This document shows positions 48,601 through 60,767 of a stretch of DNA of 64,000 bases, one piece after another. Positions within the stretch are counted from its first letter, which is position 1. Each line of letters begins with the position of its first letter. Under the pieces are notes generated by a model, which made no database searches, was not told where the DNA came from, and worked only from the letters and a program-made list of their open reading frames with translations. The translations under genes were made by a program, and so were the position numbers. Origin of the DNA: Lineus longissimus (Eukaryota > Nemertea > Pilidiophora > Heteronemertea > Lineidae); contig NC_088310.1 of assembly GCF_910592395.1 (NCBI RefSeq), forward strand, positions 7,325,501 through 7,389,500, written 5' to 3'.

Positions 48601-51600
48601 GTTGTGATGTTTCCTCTCTCACCTCCAAGTGATACATTTTCAATTAAGTAGTATAACGCAAGATAAAACAGCCATAAATTCGATATCCCTTTTTGCAGCA
48701 ACAAAACGTTTCTCACCCAAATCAAAGATGCATAAGAGTAGTACGTCCTGCTGTTCTGCTGATCACTTGAAACTGATGCTAGCAAAAGGTGCAACCTGGG
48801 CAAAGAGGCGATAAGCAGTTAGGAAAGAAGATACCAGTGCCCCAGGAATTCTAGGAAACTATTGACTATAACAGCCATAGTATTTTGAGCCCGACTTTTT
48901 CTCGTCCATCTATAATGATACATATCATAATGACCTCGGCTCTTTGCCAAGTACATAGTACGATTATTGCAAAATTAATGAGTCACCTAAATGGGAAATG
49001 CTCTAACAGGAAATGTTAAAGTTCCTGAACGCATTCCAACAGCAGTGCTTGTCTGGACAGCGGTAATGAGACAATGATTACACATGTAGCAGCGTTCATT
49101 AAATAGTGATTAGTGATAAACGTTCAAATCGATGATTACTACTTAAGCATGCAGAATAAAAACATGGTGTTATTGATGCAAACATTGACATGTTTTGCAT
49201 GTATGTGTGTTTAGCATGTTTGGAGCAATCAAAATGAGACGACATTGGAATATTCTGCAGCCTAGCAGCATGAAGCAGCTAACTCAAATAGCTAGTGACC
49301 TTGACCTTGGCCAGTGCCAACAAGAAGAATAGCCTATGCAATACCTTGGTTTCTTTGGAGGGGCATCTCTTGGTCACTACATCATTTCCTCTCAATCATT
49401 GTCATCACATCTCCAAAGTTCCTCAGGGGCATCTAATCCACAGACCCTGGCAGTGTGCTGTTATGATGCAAGACCATCTATTTGTATTCAGCGCATTCAC
49501 TCGGCCTTCCACTAGCTTAGCATGACCTTCATTAACACATTTATCGCTTCCTCCTTCATTTACTGCTTCCTTGCAGACAGTCCATGTTTGCTTGATCAGA
49601 TTACCAAAATATGCATAGAGCAGTGCCAGTGGCCTTGAGAAACGAACTACCCAGTCATCAGCGGAAACTTCAAATCAAAAGGCAATTTTTGGTAGAGCGA
49701 CATGATCAAAGAATGACCTTGTTCGATGCTTGATTGCAGAAAGCATTATAGGATTCCTTGATTATGCACATAATACTTCAACGACCTTGTGCAGGAAAAA
49801 ACGTGAATCAGCCCGCCTCAAATAACTTTTTTCTGCATTCAGAACATGCTAGTCGCCTAAATTAGCATCCAGTGCGCAATCCTATGTTAATTGGGAAAGA
49901 TGCCGAGTTAATTGCCCGGAATTACTTCCATCGGTTTCGAACAGAATGCACTCGTTCGATTGGCTGAGACCCTTCGCAACCCTGGATGCGTATTTATGCA
50001 TCGTAATGATCGCGGAAAAGTGATCTCGCCGTCAACATAATTACAGATTACCGCTATATGGATTTCCCTTATCATTGGTAATGAATAAGGAAATGATGTC
50101 ATTTGCTTGGTGAAAGACAGAGTGGACCCTGGATAAACGCCTCGGATGGTGATATTTATAGACCACCTCGTTGATTACTCGATACCAATTCTTGAGTTTG
50201 CAATCCAACAAACCAAGGCTGCCAAAGTCAACAAGAAATTGCATCTTGTTTAACTGATCAATTTTGATGCGATAAGATCTCAAGAGTATGGCACGGTTCT
50301 TCTCTTTGGTGATACGAAGAGAAATGATATAAGCTAGAAAAGTTATCGAGCATAACCTAGCTGGTCAATGTCACAAAGTCAATGGGTGAGCCGATGACAA
50401 AATGTCAATCTCTACTTTACCACTGTTTATGATAAACAACAGGGTCAGGATAGGTTATAACCTTTGCTACCCCAACAGGGAGCTCATCACAAAACACAGA
50501 AACAAGCTCCCAATATCTGCACGTGCAATAACGCACAACTTTAAACGAAATGAGATTTGCCTCAAAAAGAAAGCCTGGCATCATCCAGGGTAATTCGTCT
50601 TCATGCTCAGATGTGCCAGATGAGGCTTACAGGATTGGAACTAATCCCAAAGGAATCTCAACCACGGAAAAGTGAAACTGTGAGCCTTTTTTGTCATTTC
50701 ATCTTGCTTGCAATTTGCCAAGCACTGGTATCTGACTGCATTTGTATCACTGAAAAGCAACATGTAGCAAATTCAAGGCATTAAATTCTCCTTATGCCTA
50801 ATTAGTTCTTCATTTCTTTTGCAGCAGCTGGGCAGAAACATTAGGAAAAGATAAAATATCTTTACAGAGGGAACATCCTGAAGGTGGCAAAATGAATTAT
50901 AACAATCATAGCCCAGGGGGTTGATAGAGATGGACCTAAGTGTCAAATACCAAGAAGAAGACAACTATAGCATTTTCGAAAAATTCGTTTTTCATCAAAC
51001 ATGTCAAAACGTGGAAAGGGATACAAAGAACATATGGGAGTACACATGGAGAAGAATTGGCATGCGAGGATTCTGTTCTGAATAACAACGTTTGAGTAAC
51101 ATGCAGAATTATAAGAAAACATGCATTTCAAGCCGTGAAATCTTTACAATTGTATCCGCTGAAACTGAAACTATAAAGGAAACATGCGGAGAGAGTTCAG
51201 GACACATCCACCTCTTGATTTCTGCCAAGAGAGCCATTTTGACCATCACCAGAGTCAGCCCAACAGACCAGGAGTTTACTCAAAGGCCAAGTTCTTTGGT
51301 TTCAGTTTTGGTGACCTTTCCATAATTGCTATGCAGAAATTTACATTTATATCCTTAAACTCAAATTCAAGTCAGTCGCTCGATGTTGGCGATTACGACA
51401 TCAGTATCCAACGAGTCACCGCCCATCAATCTTCGTGGATGTAAAAGGAGTCGAGAAGCTACCCGATTCTAATCCTAAATCTGCCACAATCTGATTTATA
51501 GCGTGAAAGAACATTCAAAACTACCTGGTGCGTATTCGAAATTAGAAATGCACCGTTAGGTTTTAACGGTACGACCAATTTCGTCATCACCAGCAACAGC

Positions 51601-53681
51601 AGCCTGAATACTGAATACAAATTGAAATTCTGTGATGAATTGTCCTTTTACATAAACACAGATAACATATTAGTCCAAATAGATGGCTGTATATTTCCCA
51701 TTTTCAAGGTCAGGCTGATAAATCAGTTTAGGATGGCTAAAGTACATTATTGGCATTAACGGCCAACCTGCCGATAACAGATATTAACGAAGAAATTTGT
51801 CATCGCCAAGTAAACGAGATAAACGAACACCCACCGCACTAATCTGAATAATTTAAAATATAATACACTCTGAATCAACAAGAAGGCTTCCATCTGTACT
51901 TTAGAGTAACTGCATGGACCATCAGTGAAGCATCATTAAGTAGTATAAAGGTAAACCTATGCCTATTTTCTAAGAATCATGAACGTTAACATCAAACCAA
52001 CTTTGTATTAATGACGGTGCCCCAAGAACAGCCTAATCTGTAACACTGCACCAAGATTTCTTCCCAGATAAAAAGCAGACAGCCATGTTCTATCTGGCAC
52101 GTTATCCTTTAATTCTTTGATGCAACGCACGGCCCGTCTATGTTACCATTTCCAGTTTAAGAGAGCGGCAAGTTTAACTAATGATGCCATCAATCAGGCT
52201 CCGTAGACCTTGATCTTCGCACATCAAACCTTTGTTTACTTTTTCTGAGAGGTTATGGCTTGCGGACATGAGGTTATGGTTGTATTTTCATGTGCTTTCT
52301 TTATTTCTCGGCTTCGATCAAAGACTTATCAAAAATCGGATGGATAATTGAGCAGGATCCTGTAACGTGAGACTCTGAACTCGGGTGAAATATTTTTCAG
52401 ACTTGGGCATCAGATGTTAGCCCACAGGATTATTGAGAGAAAGAAATTAACCCTTGCTGGTGTGGAGTGACAGACAGCTAGAGCATTTGAGAAACCAAAT
52501 GGCATGATACTGTAGTTGAATAAGCCTGATCATGGAAATGTAATGGATGTGCAAGAAAGTGTCACTAACTTTCAAGGAATGAACATGTGATTCTGTAATA
52601 AGCTCAACCAACCACCAGTCATCTTTGTATGACTTACTTCACTTAAACACAAAGCACGAAATTCTGCAAAATTCTCTCCTGTGGCCTTCACATTGCCATC
52701 AACTTGCAATCCATATCATGCATAAAAACCACATTTCCAGATGTCCGGCTAAAAAAACCATAGCTATTCACATGCAGTGTATAAGGCATCCATTTGCCGC
52801 GAAATGCAGAAAATTTGGTCTTAATGACAACGCATTGATTATCTCAGCAGAAATCGATGTAATTGCAAGAAATTGTGTCACAGTATTTCTTATGCTCTAA
52901 TACTGCATCACTTTGGCTGCTACAGGTGGGATCTGGGGGTTTGTAACACTGAGAAGGCAATTCTAGGCGAGAGACACCTGTGACTTAATGAGAACTTTTC
53001 TTCAAGCATGTGGTGAGTGGTTTGGCAATAAAGGGCGTGGAAAAGAACTTCTTCTAGAGAGTGCTACTATAGCTGCTCATTCATTATTCATTCTCAAACG
53101 TTGCTCTCCAGCGATTACATGGGCTTGCAAAGCGAAATCTCAATGCACTGAAGGCAGATCTCCTTTCGACAAAACTGGATACAAAGTGCATTTTACAGTT
53201 GTCATCAATACACAACAGAAACAAGGTGGGCAACTTCACTGTTGTGCTGGAGACTAGCCATCAACCATCAACAAGTGTAATAGTTTTGTTTGGTCTCATA
53301 AATGGAATAAATTTGGCTTTTTTCATTTATTCACTCAAACTAATACATCCCCAATATAAATGCTGAAACTGAAAATACCAGACTGAAAATGTCATCGTGC
53401 AAAGATATCAACCATCAAGGTCTAGGTAAGAATTCAAACAGGAGGTAAAAGACATTAGGACAGACTCCACAACACGGCATTATTCGAGTATTCAGACTTA
53501 CCCAGCCTAAGGTTTTGACCCCCTAAAGTGGTACTAGTGTAAGAAGAAAGAGGGAGTTCAGAAATAATATCAAAGAATTTTTAAACTTAATGTCTATTTT
53601 GATCATTTTGCAATAGTTTGACATGCATGATGAGGCAAGCTGTAATAGAAGTTCAGTAGAGCTGCCCCCATTAAAAACAAT
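42656..53681. other. No gene recognised
   Basis: Mostly AT-rich. A minus frame at about 44354-44680 and plus frames at 43765-44004 and 51184-51444 are protein-like in places but match no family I know. The C17 run lies at 44155. Confidence 0.4.
44155..44171 (+). repeat. C homopolymer, 17 bp
   Basis: Seventeen consecutive C, followed by GCCACTAAACACG. The length is likely unreliable in assembly. Confidence 0.9.
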
Positions 53682-53978
53682 GAGAAAGTCATGTATTGAC
53701 TCCCGCAAGCAACAGAGAAAGTCATGTATAATCTACCGTAGGAAACTGAGAAAGTCATGTATTGTGCACGGCACGAAAGTGATAAAGTCATGTATTGTTC
53801 ACCGCAAGAAACCGAGAAAGTCATGTATTGTGTATGGTATGAAAGTGATAAAGTCATGTATTGTTCACCGCAAGAAACCGAGAAAGTCATGTATTGTGTA
53901 TGGTATGAAAGGGATAAAGTCATGTGTTGTTCACCACAAGAAACCGAGAAAGTCATGTATTGTCCACCACAAGAATAC
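53682..53978 (+). repeat. 33-bp minisatellite, nine copies
   Basis: Exactly nine 33-bp units, each starting GAGAAAGTCATG or GATAAAGTCATG, ending at 53978. From the fourth unit two types alternate, giving a 66-bp higher-order period. Because 33 is a multiple of 3, three frames stay open (up to 144 codons on the minus strand). All are repetitive and none is accepted as a gene. Confidence 0.92.
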
Positions 53979-56070
53979 TTGTGGTAACCCTCAATGTGGA
54001 AAGTCAGAATAAACGTAATGTCTGCTCGAAGGGTCATTCAGCCATTCATACTAAAACCCTAGTTTAAATCAACATTGACAATCTTTCAGCCACTTCATGG
54101 TATTTTCTCCATTCCCTAGGAAGGCGACACCAACATCTTGACAGCCAGATTGCAAACTCGTAACAGCGTCAAATCTAAATATACATCAAGTGTGAAGGCA
54201 TGTCAATTACGTCAATCAATTATGTATAGATACGTTTTTGATTTTTCCATTCGCTCCTCTGGGATTTTTTAGTAAACACTGATTTGCCGCTATTAAACGT
54301 AATGTCAGACTCGAACATGACATATCACAAAGGAGAAAGTTTGCTTGGGGACTTCTCACAGTTATTTAATGCATTATCTGATTAATAGGTAGCGCTGGGC
54401 AAATATGATTTGTTCACGTCGATACATCCCATGGGCGCTTTTGCGTAGATGCTTTCCCTTCATGGTCGATTTGTAAGGCAGATTGGCTGCGTCTTTTCCC
54501 AGAAGCAATCAATTCACAGGTTTTATTTGACTCAGAATCGGAGGCCTGGGGAAAATGGTCAAAGACGGACAAGAATACTGAAAAGAACTGTAATACGATG
54601 GCAGCAGGGGACAGAATTGCACAATTTCATGCCATGTCAGATGTTCAGACTGAAAACCAGGGCGGCATGCAAGTGTGTGTTTCAGCCATGGTTGACCCAA
54701 AATGCAGTTGGTTATGGGTTGACGATAATACCGCCATTCTTGCAAATCTTGAAATCTTAAAGCAATCTGAACTTCTTCAAAATGAAGTGAATGCCCATCT
54801 AAAACCAAGGGGCTATTCTCTGGAAAACTAAGAACAGACTGCCACCCTTGAAATTGGCATTCACTTGTTATGAAGGAGTTCTGGTTGCTTTAGGATTTCA
54901 AGTTCAGGCCAAAATAGTCGTACCTATATGGTCAACCCTTAATTTAAAGCTTAATCAGCTAAAATATTTCACTTGGAATTATAATAGAAACTATCTGATG
55001 GCAAAGGGCTTTCTCACATAAAACAGTGTTCAAGCTAAGCTGTTTTACAGCAAGTACTTTTGACAGAATCCTCACAGCACAACAGTTTACCCATGATATC
55101 ATGAGACAAATTTTCCTGTATTCAACAAAAGCAATGCAGCATGGCCAAATCCTGCCTTATACAGGAAAACATGTTTTTACAAGAGATTGAGTTTCAGGAC
55201 GAACAGAAATTTTGATCGCAGATGAAATATAAAGGTGGCATTCATCATCTGACCTACTTAAGAAATTGCTGCTCACTTTTTGGTTCTTGATTGAATTGTC
55301 ACAAGAACCATCTTTGAGGCGACTCATCAGTGTGACACAAAGTGTGGCGGCCAGTTAACTGCCTGATATAAATGGCTGGGGGAAAACGCATTCTTTGAGT
55401 CATCACAGAACCAGTCCCCAAATCTCCAATGTGTCCTTTTCATGCTCGATGAACTGGCTTGTCACACAAGAGTGGACACTGTTGAGGTCGGGGCAATATC
55501 CATTTCATGCGGTCCAGCTTCCAATATTTGGTTTTCACAGTGACTTGCCCGGTGATTGGATTATGAGGACAGGAGATTTAGAAATGGGAAAATAAATGGA
55601 CAAACCGTCCATGCGGATAACAAGTCTCCTCATGAATGTAAGACATTTTCATATGCTCCTAATTTCTTTAGGAGATTTTTACACATCCCTTCACAAGTTG
55701 GAATCATTTTTTAAGAAACATCTTTCTAACAAATTAGCATGAAATGGGATTACAAACTGGTGATCAGTTACACAAATAGATGCAATATCTCATGAAATGA
55801 TGAGAGAAACAGAGTAATGTTTTATGCAAACATCTTTTATGATACATCCTTTATGATACCAGCACTTTTTGTCAACCTCAATGCCAAAATAATTGCACTT
55901 GACATTTTCCACAGGAAGATTTAATGTGAGATTTGACAAAAGTAGAGATATTCGTCATTTTTGCTTGATTGTAAATGAAGTTTTTAAGCAAACACTTTTT
56001 TCTTCATCAGAGACAGTTTTGGGACATCCTGTAGGTTATCGGCGCTTCACCAATGAAAACCTTTACTCAC
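53979..56070. other. No gene recognised
   Basis: A 77-codon plus frame from a well-placed ATG (54598-54831) overlaps two other open frames and is unassigned. Confidence 0.4.
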
Positions 56071-56291
56071 CAGTCTGCTGCTTTCAGTAGGTGAATACGA
56101 TAGGTGGAATTCGTCACTAATCCGTCGCAGCTCCCGCGCAAACTGTCCCACTTCCTGTCGCAGAAGCGGCTGCACGGCCGACTCGGACCGCGTTCGGTCG
56201 CGGCGGAACTGGATGAGATCTGGCAGAGGTTCGTGACTAATTCGGACCTCATCGCTGTCAGAGTAGCACCGTAATCTCTCTACAGCCGTCC
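56071..56291 (-). CDS. BAD: BAD-like BH3-only apoptosis regulator, exon 2 (BH3 exon)
   Basis: This internal coding exon encodes 73 residues plus the end of a split Gly codon. It is bounded by a strong acceptor (CTCTTTCCAG before 56291) and a consensus donor (GTGAGT after 56071, leaving phase 0). The frame is open throughout. The BH3 domain reads FARELRRISDEFHLSY and fits h1-x3-h2-x2-h3-S-D-x-h4 with F65, L69, I72, S73, D74 and F76 of the predicted protein. Vertebrate BAD has the near-identical core RELRRMSDEF. Upstream lie RLRCYS (S25) and RTRSES (S52), both RxRxxS Akt-type motifs. The S25-S52-S73 spacing (27 and 21 residues) resembles mouse S112-S136-S155 (24 and 19). In vertebrates BAD neutralises BCL-XL and BCL-2 at mitochondria unless it is phosphorylated and held by 14-3-3. 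BIM is the main alternative, but the RRxS serine and paired upstream sites favour BAD. Open frames in the other frames here are shadows. Confidence 0.9.
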
Positions 56292-57362
56292 CTGGAAAGA
56301 GTCAGAAAGCATCTTATAAATCAAGTGCACCAACAAAGGATTCGTAATGACTCTTTCATCGCTGTTTTCTGCTGAATCATCAAATTTGCTGCGGATGAGA
56401 AAACGTGGTGGTGAAACAAAACAGATAAACAGTAATGCAATTCAGGATGATAACCGGGTGGAATGACCTGTAATAACGAAAAAAATCATCCATTTCCAAG
56501 TCGCTAGTAATCAATATCTCCCTGAGCTGACATCCAAGAGTGTGTTTCAGGTCCTGTAACTTCCTTCATGCTGGGGAGGGGGGAGCTTTTGTTCAAAACA
56601 AGAGCGGTAATGAAATAAATAGCTGATTATTTAACAACATCTTGAAGAGTGAATCGAGTCATAAAATTCTAAATAACTGTCTCTAAAATTATAGGAGAAT
56701 GGTATAATTTCTGTACTCGATGATGCAACACAGAATAGCAAAGCAACAAATAAAGTACATCTGGATTAATTCCTATAACCTCTGTCATGTTGATGAAAAT
56801 TTATGCCCCTGCATCAGCAACTGGTGTCCAGTCATGCACAAAGATAACAGCCTTACCATCAATTGTAAGATTGGTAGCCATTAGCAAGCTTTATTCGCCA
56901 GCAGGATTTACGACATCACTATTTATTGCACGTGACTGAATTTTGTTGGGAGCGCTACTGCCCCACTGCCCTGGTACTGCTCTGGAACTGCCCAGGTAGG
57001 TACCACTGCCGTGGTAGATTCTACTGCTCCCTCCGTAGGTATTCAGAAAGTTGGCAGCATACTCCCTGAAGAAGACGACGGGCCACCGTGATGCAGTTCT
57101 TGAAACATAATGAAATTACCACCAGCAATTTTCGACACAAACTCTGCACACCACCCAAGATGTAACCGACGAAAACAACAGTAAGGTGAATCAGATTCAA
57201 AGTCCCTGTTTCAACAACTCTGAACACATATTTCTAAAAGCTTCCTTTAAACATGTCCTTCTCAAATTCTCCAACCCATAAATTTTCAACATCAACATTG
57301 AAAACATAATGATTTATTCAAAGTTGAAGGTTTAGAACTGACAACATTGAAATGAAATGCAC
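56292..57362 (-). other. BAD-like gene, intron 1
   Basis: This 1,071-bp intron is inferred between exon 1 (phase 1 exit) and exon 2. Its 3' end is a clear CTCTTTCCAG acceptor. A short tandem-like stretch of CTGCCCTGGTAC-type words lies at 56950-57030. An open frame of 68 codons inside it (57021-57227) shows nothing protein-like. Confidence 0.5.
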
Positions 57363-57405
57363 CTTCAGGGATGCTGAAGTCCCAGCTTGCCGGCTGCTGT
57401 GCCAT
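57363..57405 (-). CDS. BAD: BAD-like gene, exon 1 (start codon)
   Basis: This candidate first coding exon runs from ATG at 57405-57403 to a GT at 57362-57361. It encodes MAQQPASWDFSIPE and leaves one base of a Gly codon. Exon 2 supplies exactly the two missing bases, so the reading frame continues. The FSIPE stretch resembles the FQIPE near the N-terminus of vertebrate BAD. The donor (GAAG|GTGCAT) is weak beyond the first three intron bases. A pyrimidine-rich run ends in GCACAG at 57397, so the region could instead be a 34-bp internal exon (57363-57396) spliced in the same frame from an upstream exon. Either choice keeps residues QPASWDFSIPE. With this start the whole protein is 162 residues. 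Confidence 0.55.
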
Positions 57406-57798
57406 GATAAGGCAGGAAGCAGTGACAGCAAGAGGAACCCATGTTAGAACAGTGCTGGTTCGATAAAGAATGGTTTATGCGCTGACAAACATCAGATTTG
57501 TATCAAGAGGATTTCGCATGGCCAGTGCTTTAGCCTACCATTTACATTTTCACCACCCGAAAAAAAGGAACCTTCTCATTTCCTGTTTAAAAGTTTGGCC
57601 CAGATCAGTTAGCGAGATGGGGCCCGCAATAGGGTTCCATTCCGAAACTCATGTATGACTTGATGATGCATCAATTACTCTTATACCGACTGCGGCACTG
57701 TGATATTGCTCGTACGAAATTCACTTTGAAGGTCTGATTCAAACTATTCAATTGATTTTAGAGAGAAAGTAGAGGCCATATGTGACTCGCTCTACCAA

Positions 57799-57984
57799 AA
57801 CTAGGCGCTTGTCGCATCTGAACTGGACAGGTTGATACGACTTGTTGTTCATTTCCCTATTGTAGACCTTTTGTGAAATCTATTACAAACTGATTTGGTC
57901 ACATTTCACAAAAGGTCTACAATAGGGAAATGAACAACAAGTCCGTATCAACCTGTCAAGTTCAGATGCGACAAGCGCCTAGTT
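57799..57984. repeat. Foldback element with 81-bp near-perfect arms
   Basis: The left arm 57799-57879 and right arm 57903-57984 are reverse complements apart from one mismatch and one single-base indel, around a 23-bp loop. The outer ends read AACTAGGCGCTTGTCGCATC and its complement. It lies about 0.4 kb upstream of exon 1 of the BAD-like gene. It may be a young foldback transposon or a source of long hairpin RNA. No obvious target duplication is seen. Confidence 0.95.
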
Positions 57985-60767
57985 CACATATTGGTCAAAG
58001 ACTCTGAGGCTCTGTGGTGGAACTACCGAAAGCGGACCGACTGTCTACTGTGCATCTCAAAATTTTCGAACACAGAAGAAGAAGAAGGTCCAAGAGTCAT
58101 CAGAGATCTAACAGGACAACTGCGATAGTTCTGACATGTCTATTCAACATGATTTCTCTAACAAACCACTGATTGCATTGGGATATGTATGACACCAAAC
58201 TGCTCCAAGCAAATTGACAGGCTTGTTACTTTTTTGTTTGTTTTCGTCTTGTGTGCGAGTGGCTCTCTTGTTTCACCCCAGGAGACATGGACATCGATTT
58301 TTAAATCCATCGCTTCCGGAGATAAGGTTTATTGTTTGGTTGGACAGAAGCCATTCCATGATGTCCATGAAGGCTGCAAAACCAACTCAACAAAATTTCT
58401 GTAATTCGTAAACAAGTCTTCATCTGAAGTTGTCATGATATAGAATTCAATAGCTCCAGGAAATTTTTCGGACAAGTTGTTCTACCTTGGGGCTTCAAGT
58501 CTTCAGCAAACAAAGCAATCTCAATCAGATCAAATTTCACACAAAGAACGAGCCCTGCATGACGTCTTTATGCCATCGATGATCATCAACAATGCACTGC
58601 CATTATCTTCTCAATATCATGAATGATACATGACCGCATTAGGAAATACACTTCTCTTGTTGCTCGGTGGTGCTCTGAAAAAGCTCTTAGTGTTGGCCGC
58701 AAAAAAACTGACGATGATTTTTTCAATGTTTGCTAAACTGTCATTTGATGATCAGCACAATGGTCAAATAAAAGGCTGATTCTTGTCTTGCTGTATCTGG
58801 GTCATCATAGCAACTCTAACTGTTGCTTTACTCATGTGCAAAAAGAGGAACGATTTGAAGACGAGTGTTGTATCTTTATCTTTGAACGACACATCAAAGG
58901 GCGATTTTGAACTGTAAGAGACTTTGCAAGCTTTTCATAAAACTGTTGAACACACCAGTTGGTGCAGCATCAACCCTGATCATTGTGTTGCCTTTAGTTC
59001 ATGCAAATAAAACGTTTCTGAGTTAGAAAATTACCCATATACTTTTTAAGTTAGTCTTCTTAAATCATAACGTTATCGTAGGATCTCCCTTCTCCAAATG
59101 ACAGATTGAATTTGAACTCATGACTACCAAGTTGTGAGTCAGATCCTGAACTCAAAACCTGACACTCACTGTCGGGACAAGGACAATTTGTTATCATCTG
59201 TTCCAAGTACCAGGGCCAAGTTATTGAAACAGTGCTAAGCCAACACTCTCTTCAAGCTGGTGCCAATGCTGGTCACACTCATCATCAAGACTACCAAGGG
59301 CTGTCACTACTGAGAATACCGAAAAAAACATGATAAGTCTTCACACAAGTCCCTTGTACTTGGCTCAACTAAAATCATTAAACGATTACTCCCAGTCCAC
59401 ACAATCTCCCTTCGATTTCATCCACATCCACAGCGCTGCAGGAAATTACTGGTGCACCGAGCACGAAGGGTGGGGATCACATCGAGGTTCCTGGTTAGCA
59501 TCGTACAGAGATTCCGTAATCCCTGCACTCAAAATGCCTCGATGTCATGATTTATTGCCAAGGTCATCGAAAACGGCGGCCTGGGCATCGCTCGGTCTCT
59601 CTGAATAATGATTGGACAGTGCAATCAAAGATTGGACATGATAGTGGTGTTTATATGCTATGTTTTACTGGCATTATGTTATGGGGAAGATTGTGCAAAC
59701 GCAAAATATCAGCAGTTTGCATTGGCATAAATCATGTTGTCTTATTGCTGTTTGCTGATTGTGGAGCATGTAAGCTCCTTTTTATGCCAGGCATATATCT
59801 CGACTGGACTTAACAACCGAAAATCTGTATCCATGGTGCGTTTTTCAGGCAAGTTTGGTTTTATTTGTTTATTTACTTGTATCATTGAATTTGCACAGAG
59901 CTCAGCTTCAACACTTGTTTAGACCAAACATGCTAAAGAGAACCAATCGGGAGAATGAATCCCTTATTTCCAGTTTATGATCGCAGTAGATATCAATAGT
60001 TTAGATAGAGATGACCACATTCACAAGTCACTATTTCATGCGACAGGAGAAGTGTTACGTAAGCTGACCTAGATCCCAGCTCACATGATAGCCACTCAAG
60101 TTCATCACAATTAAATTTTGTCCAAAATTCCCTTTTTTATGGCCAAGTGTTTCTTGATTAAACTGTTCGAAGGTGCAGTTGAACATTGCCCATTGAATAT
60201 TGAAGAGAAAACGGATATAAGGAAGCGCAAGACAAGCTGAACACGAGGATAGACACTTCAGCAGATTTCCGACATTTAATTTGAACTTCGCTCATGTTTT
60301 ATCATGATAAGAGTATCTTGAGTCCTCCAATTGAAAAAGTGACAGTCTGGGTCAAGTGCCGGTAGCTTCCTGATGAGTAAATAATAACATTTGTGATTTA
60401 TTTGTGTTTTGTATGTTTCCGTTATGCCATCCGGAAGTTGCATCAACAAATTAAGACTTTAATTGGACAAAGGAATCAAACTCGTTCAAGTAGGTAATAA
60501 CTATCTACTTTACTGCCCTACTTAGCAGTGCAGAAGAGATCACGTCAGCAGCAATATTTTTTCAGAACTTTTTTTCAGGAGTTCGTTTTATCCAGGGGCT
60601 CAGACATAAAACACAACTTTCACGTGAGAACAAGAAATTAAACTGATTCATCCAAACTTATAACCTTTCACATCACCAGATAGACTTGTCCATTTTCGCA
60701 TCAGACCATAAGCAAAAGTGCATTACTGACTAACCTAGAGCATTGCCCAACCATGAATAAATTTTAA
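57985..60767. other. No feature recognised
   Basis: AT-rich, with a small GC-richer patch at 59440-59610 where several short frames overlap. Confidence 0.45.

Larger units (their letters stand above)
21699..56070 (-). other. BAD-like gene, large intron 2
   Basis: This 34,372-bp interval is inferred between the exon 2 donor (GTGAGT) and the exon 3 acceptor (TTTTTCGTTGCAG). It holds most of the repeats of the window: the 24.5- and 25.4-kb tandem repeats, the 1,075-bp array, the 31-35 kb dispersed repeats, an 87-bp MITE and the 53.7-kb minisatellite. Several exon-like frames of unknown origin also lie inside. Long repeat-filled introns are ordinary in molluscan genomes, but no transcript evidence is available here, so the span stands only if exon 3 is right. 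Confidence 0.5.

Noticed and set aside
51184-51444. 86-codon plus frame from an ATG
   Set aside because: Overlaps another open frame. No homology known to me.
53523-53639. Alternative exon 3 for the BAD-like gene with a hydrophobic C-terminal tail
   Set aside because: A fair acceptor (ACTTCTATTACAG) and the right phase give LILFLNSLFLLTLVPL before a stop, like a tail anchor. But the stretch is AT-rich and low-complexity, and BAD lacks a tail anchor. The 21.5-kb exon matches BAD better. An isoform is not excluded.
53603-54037. 144-codon minus frame and 129-codon plus frame
   Set aside because: Produced by the 33-bp minisatellite, whose period is a multiple of three.
56067-56252. 61-codon minus frame across exon 2
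   Set aside because: Wrong frame. The BH3 frame is different, and this one is its shadow.
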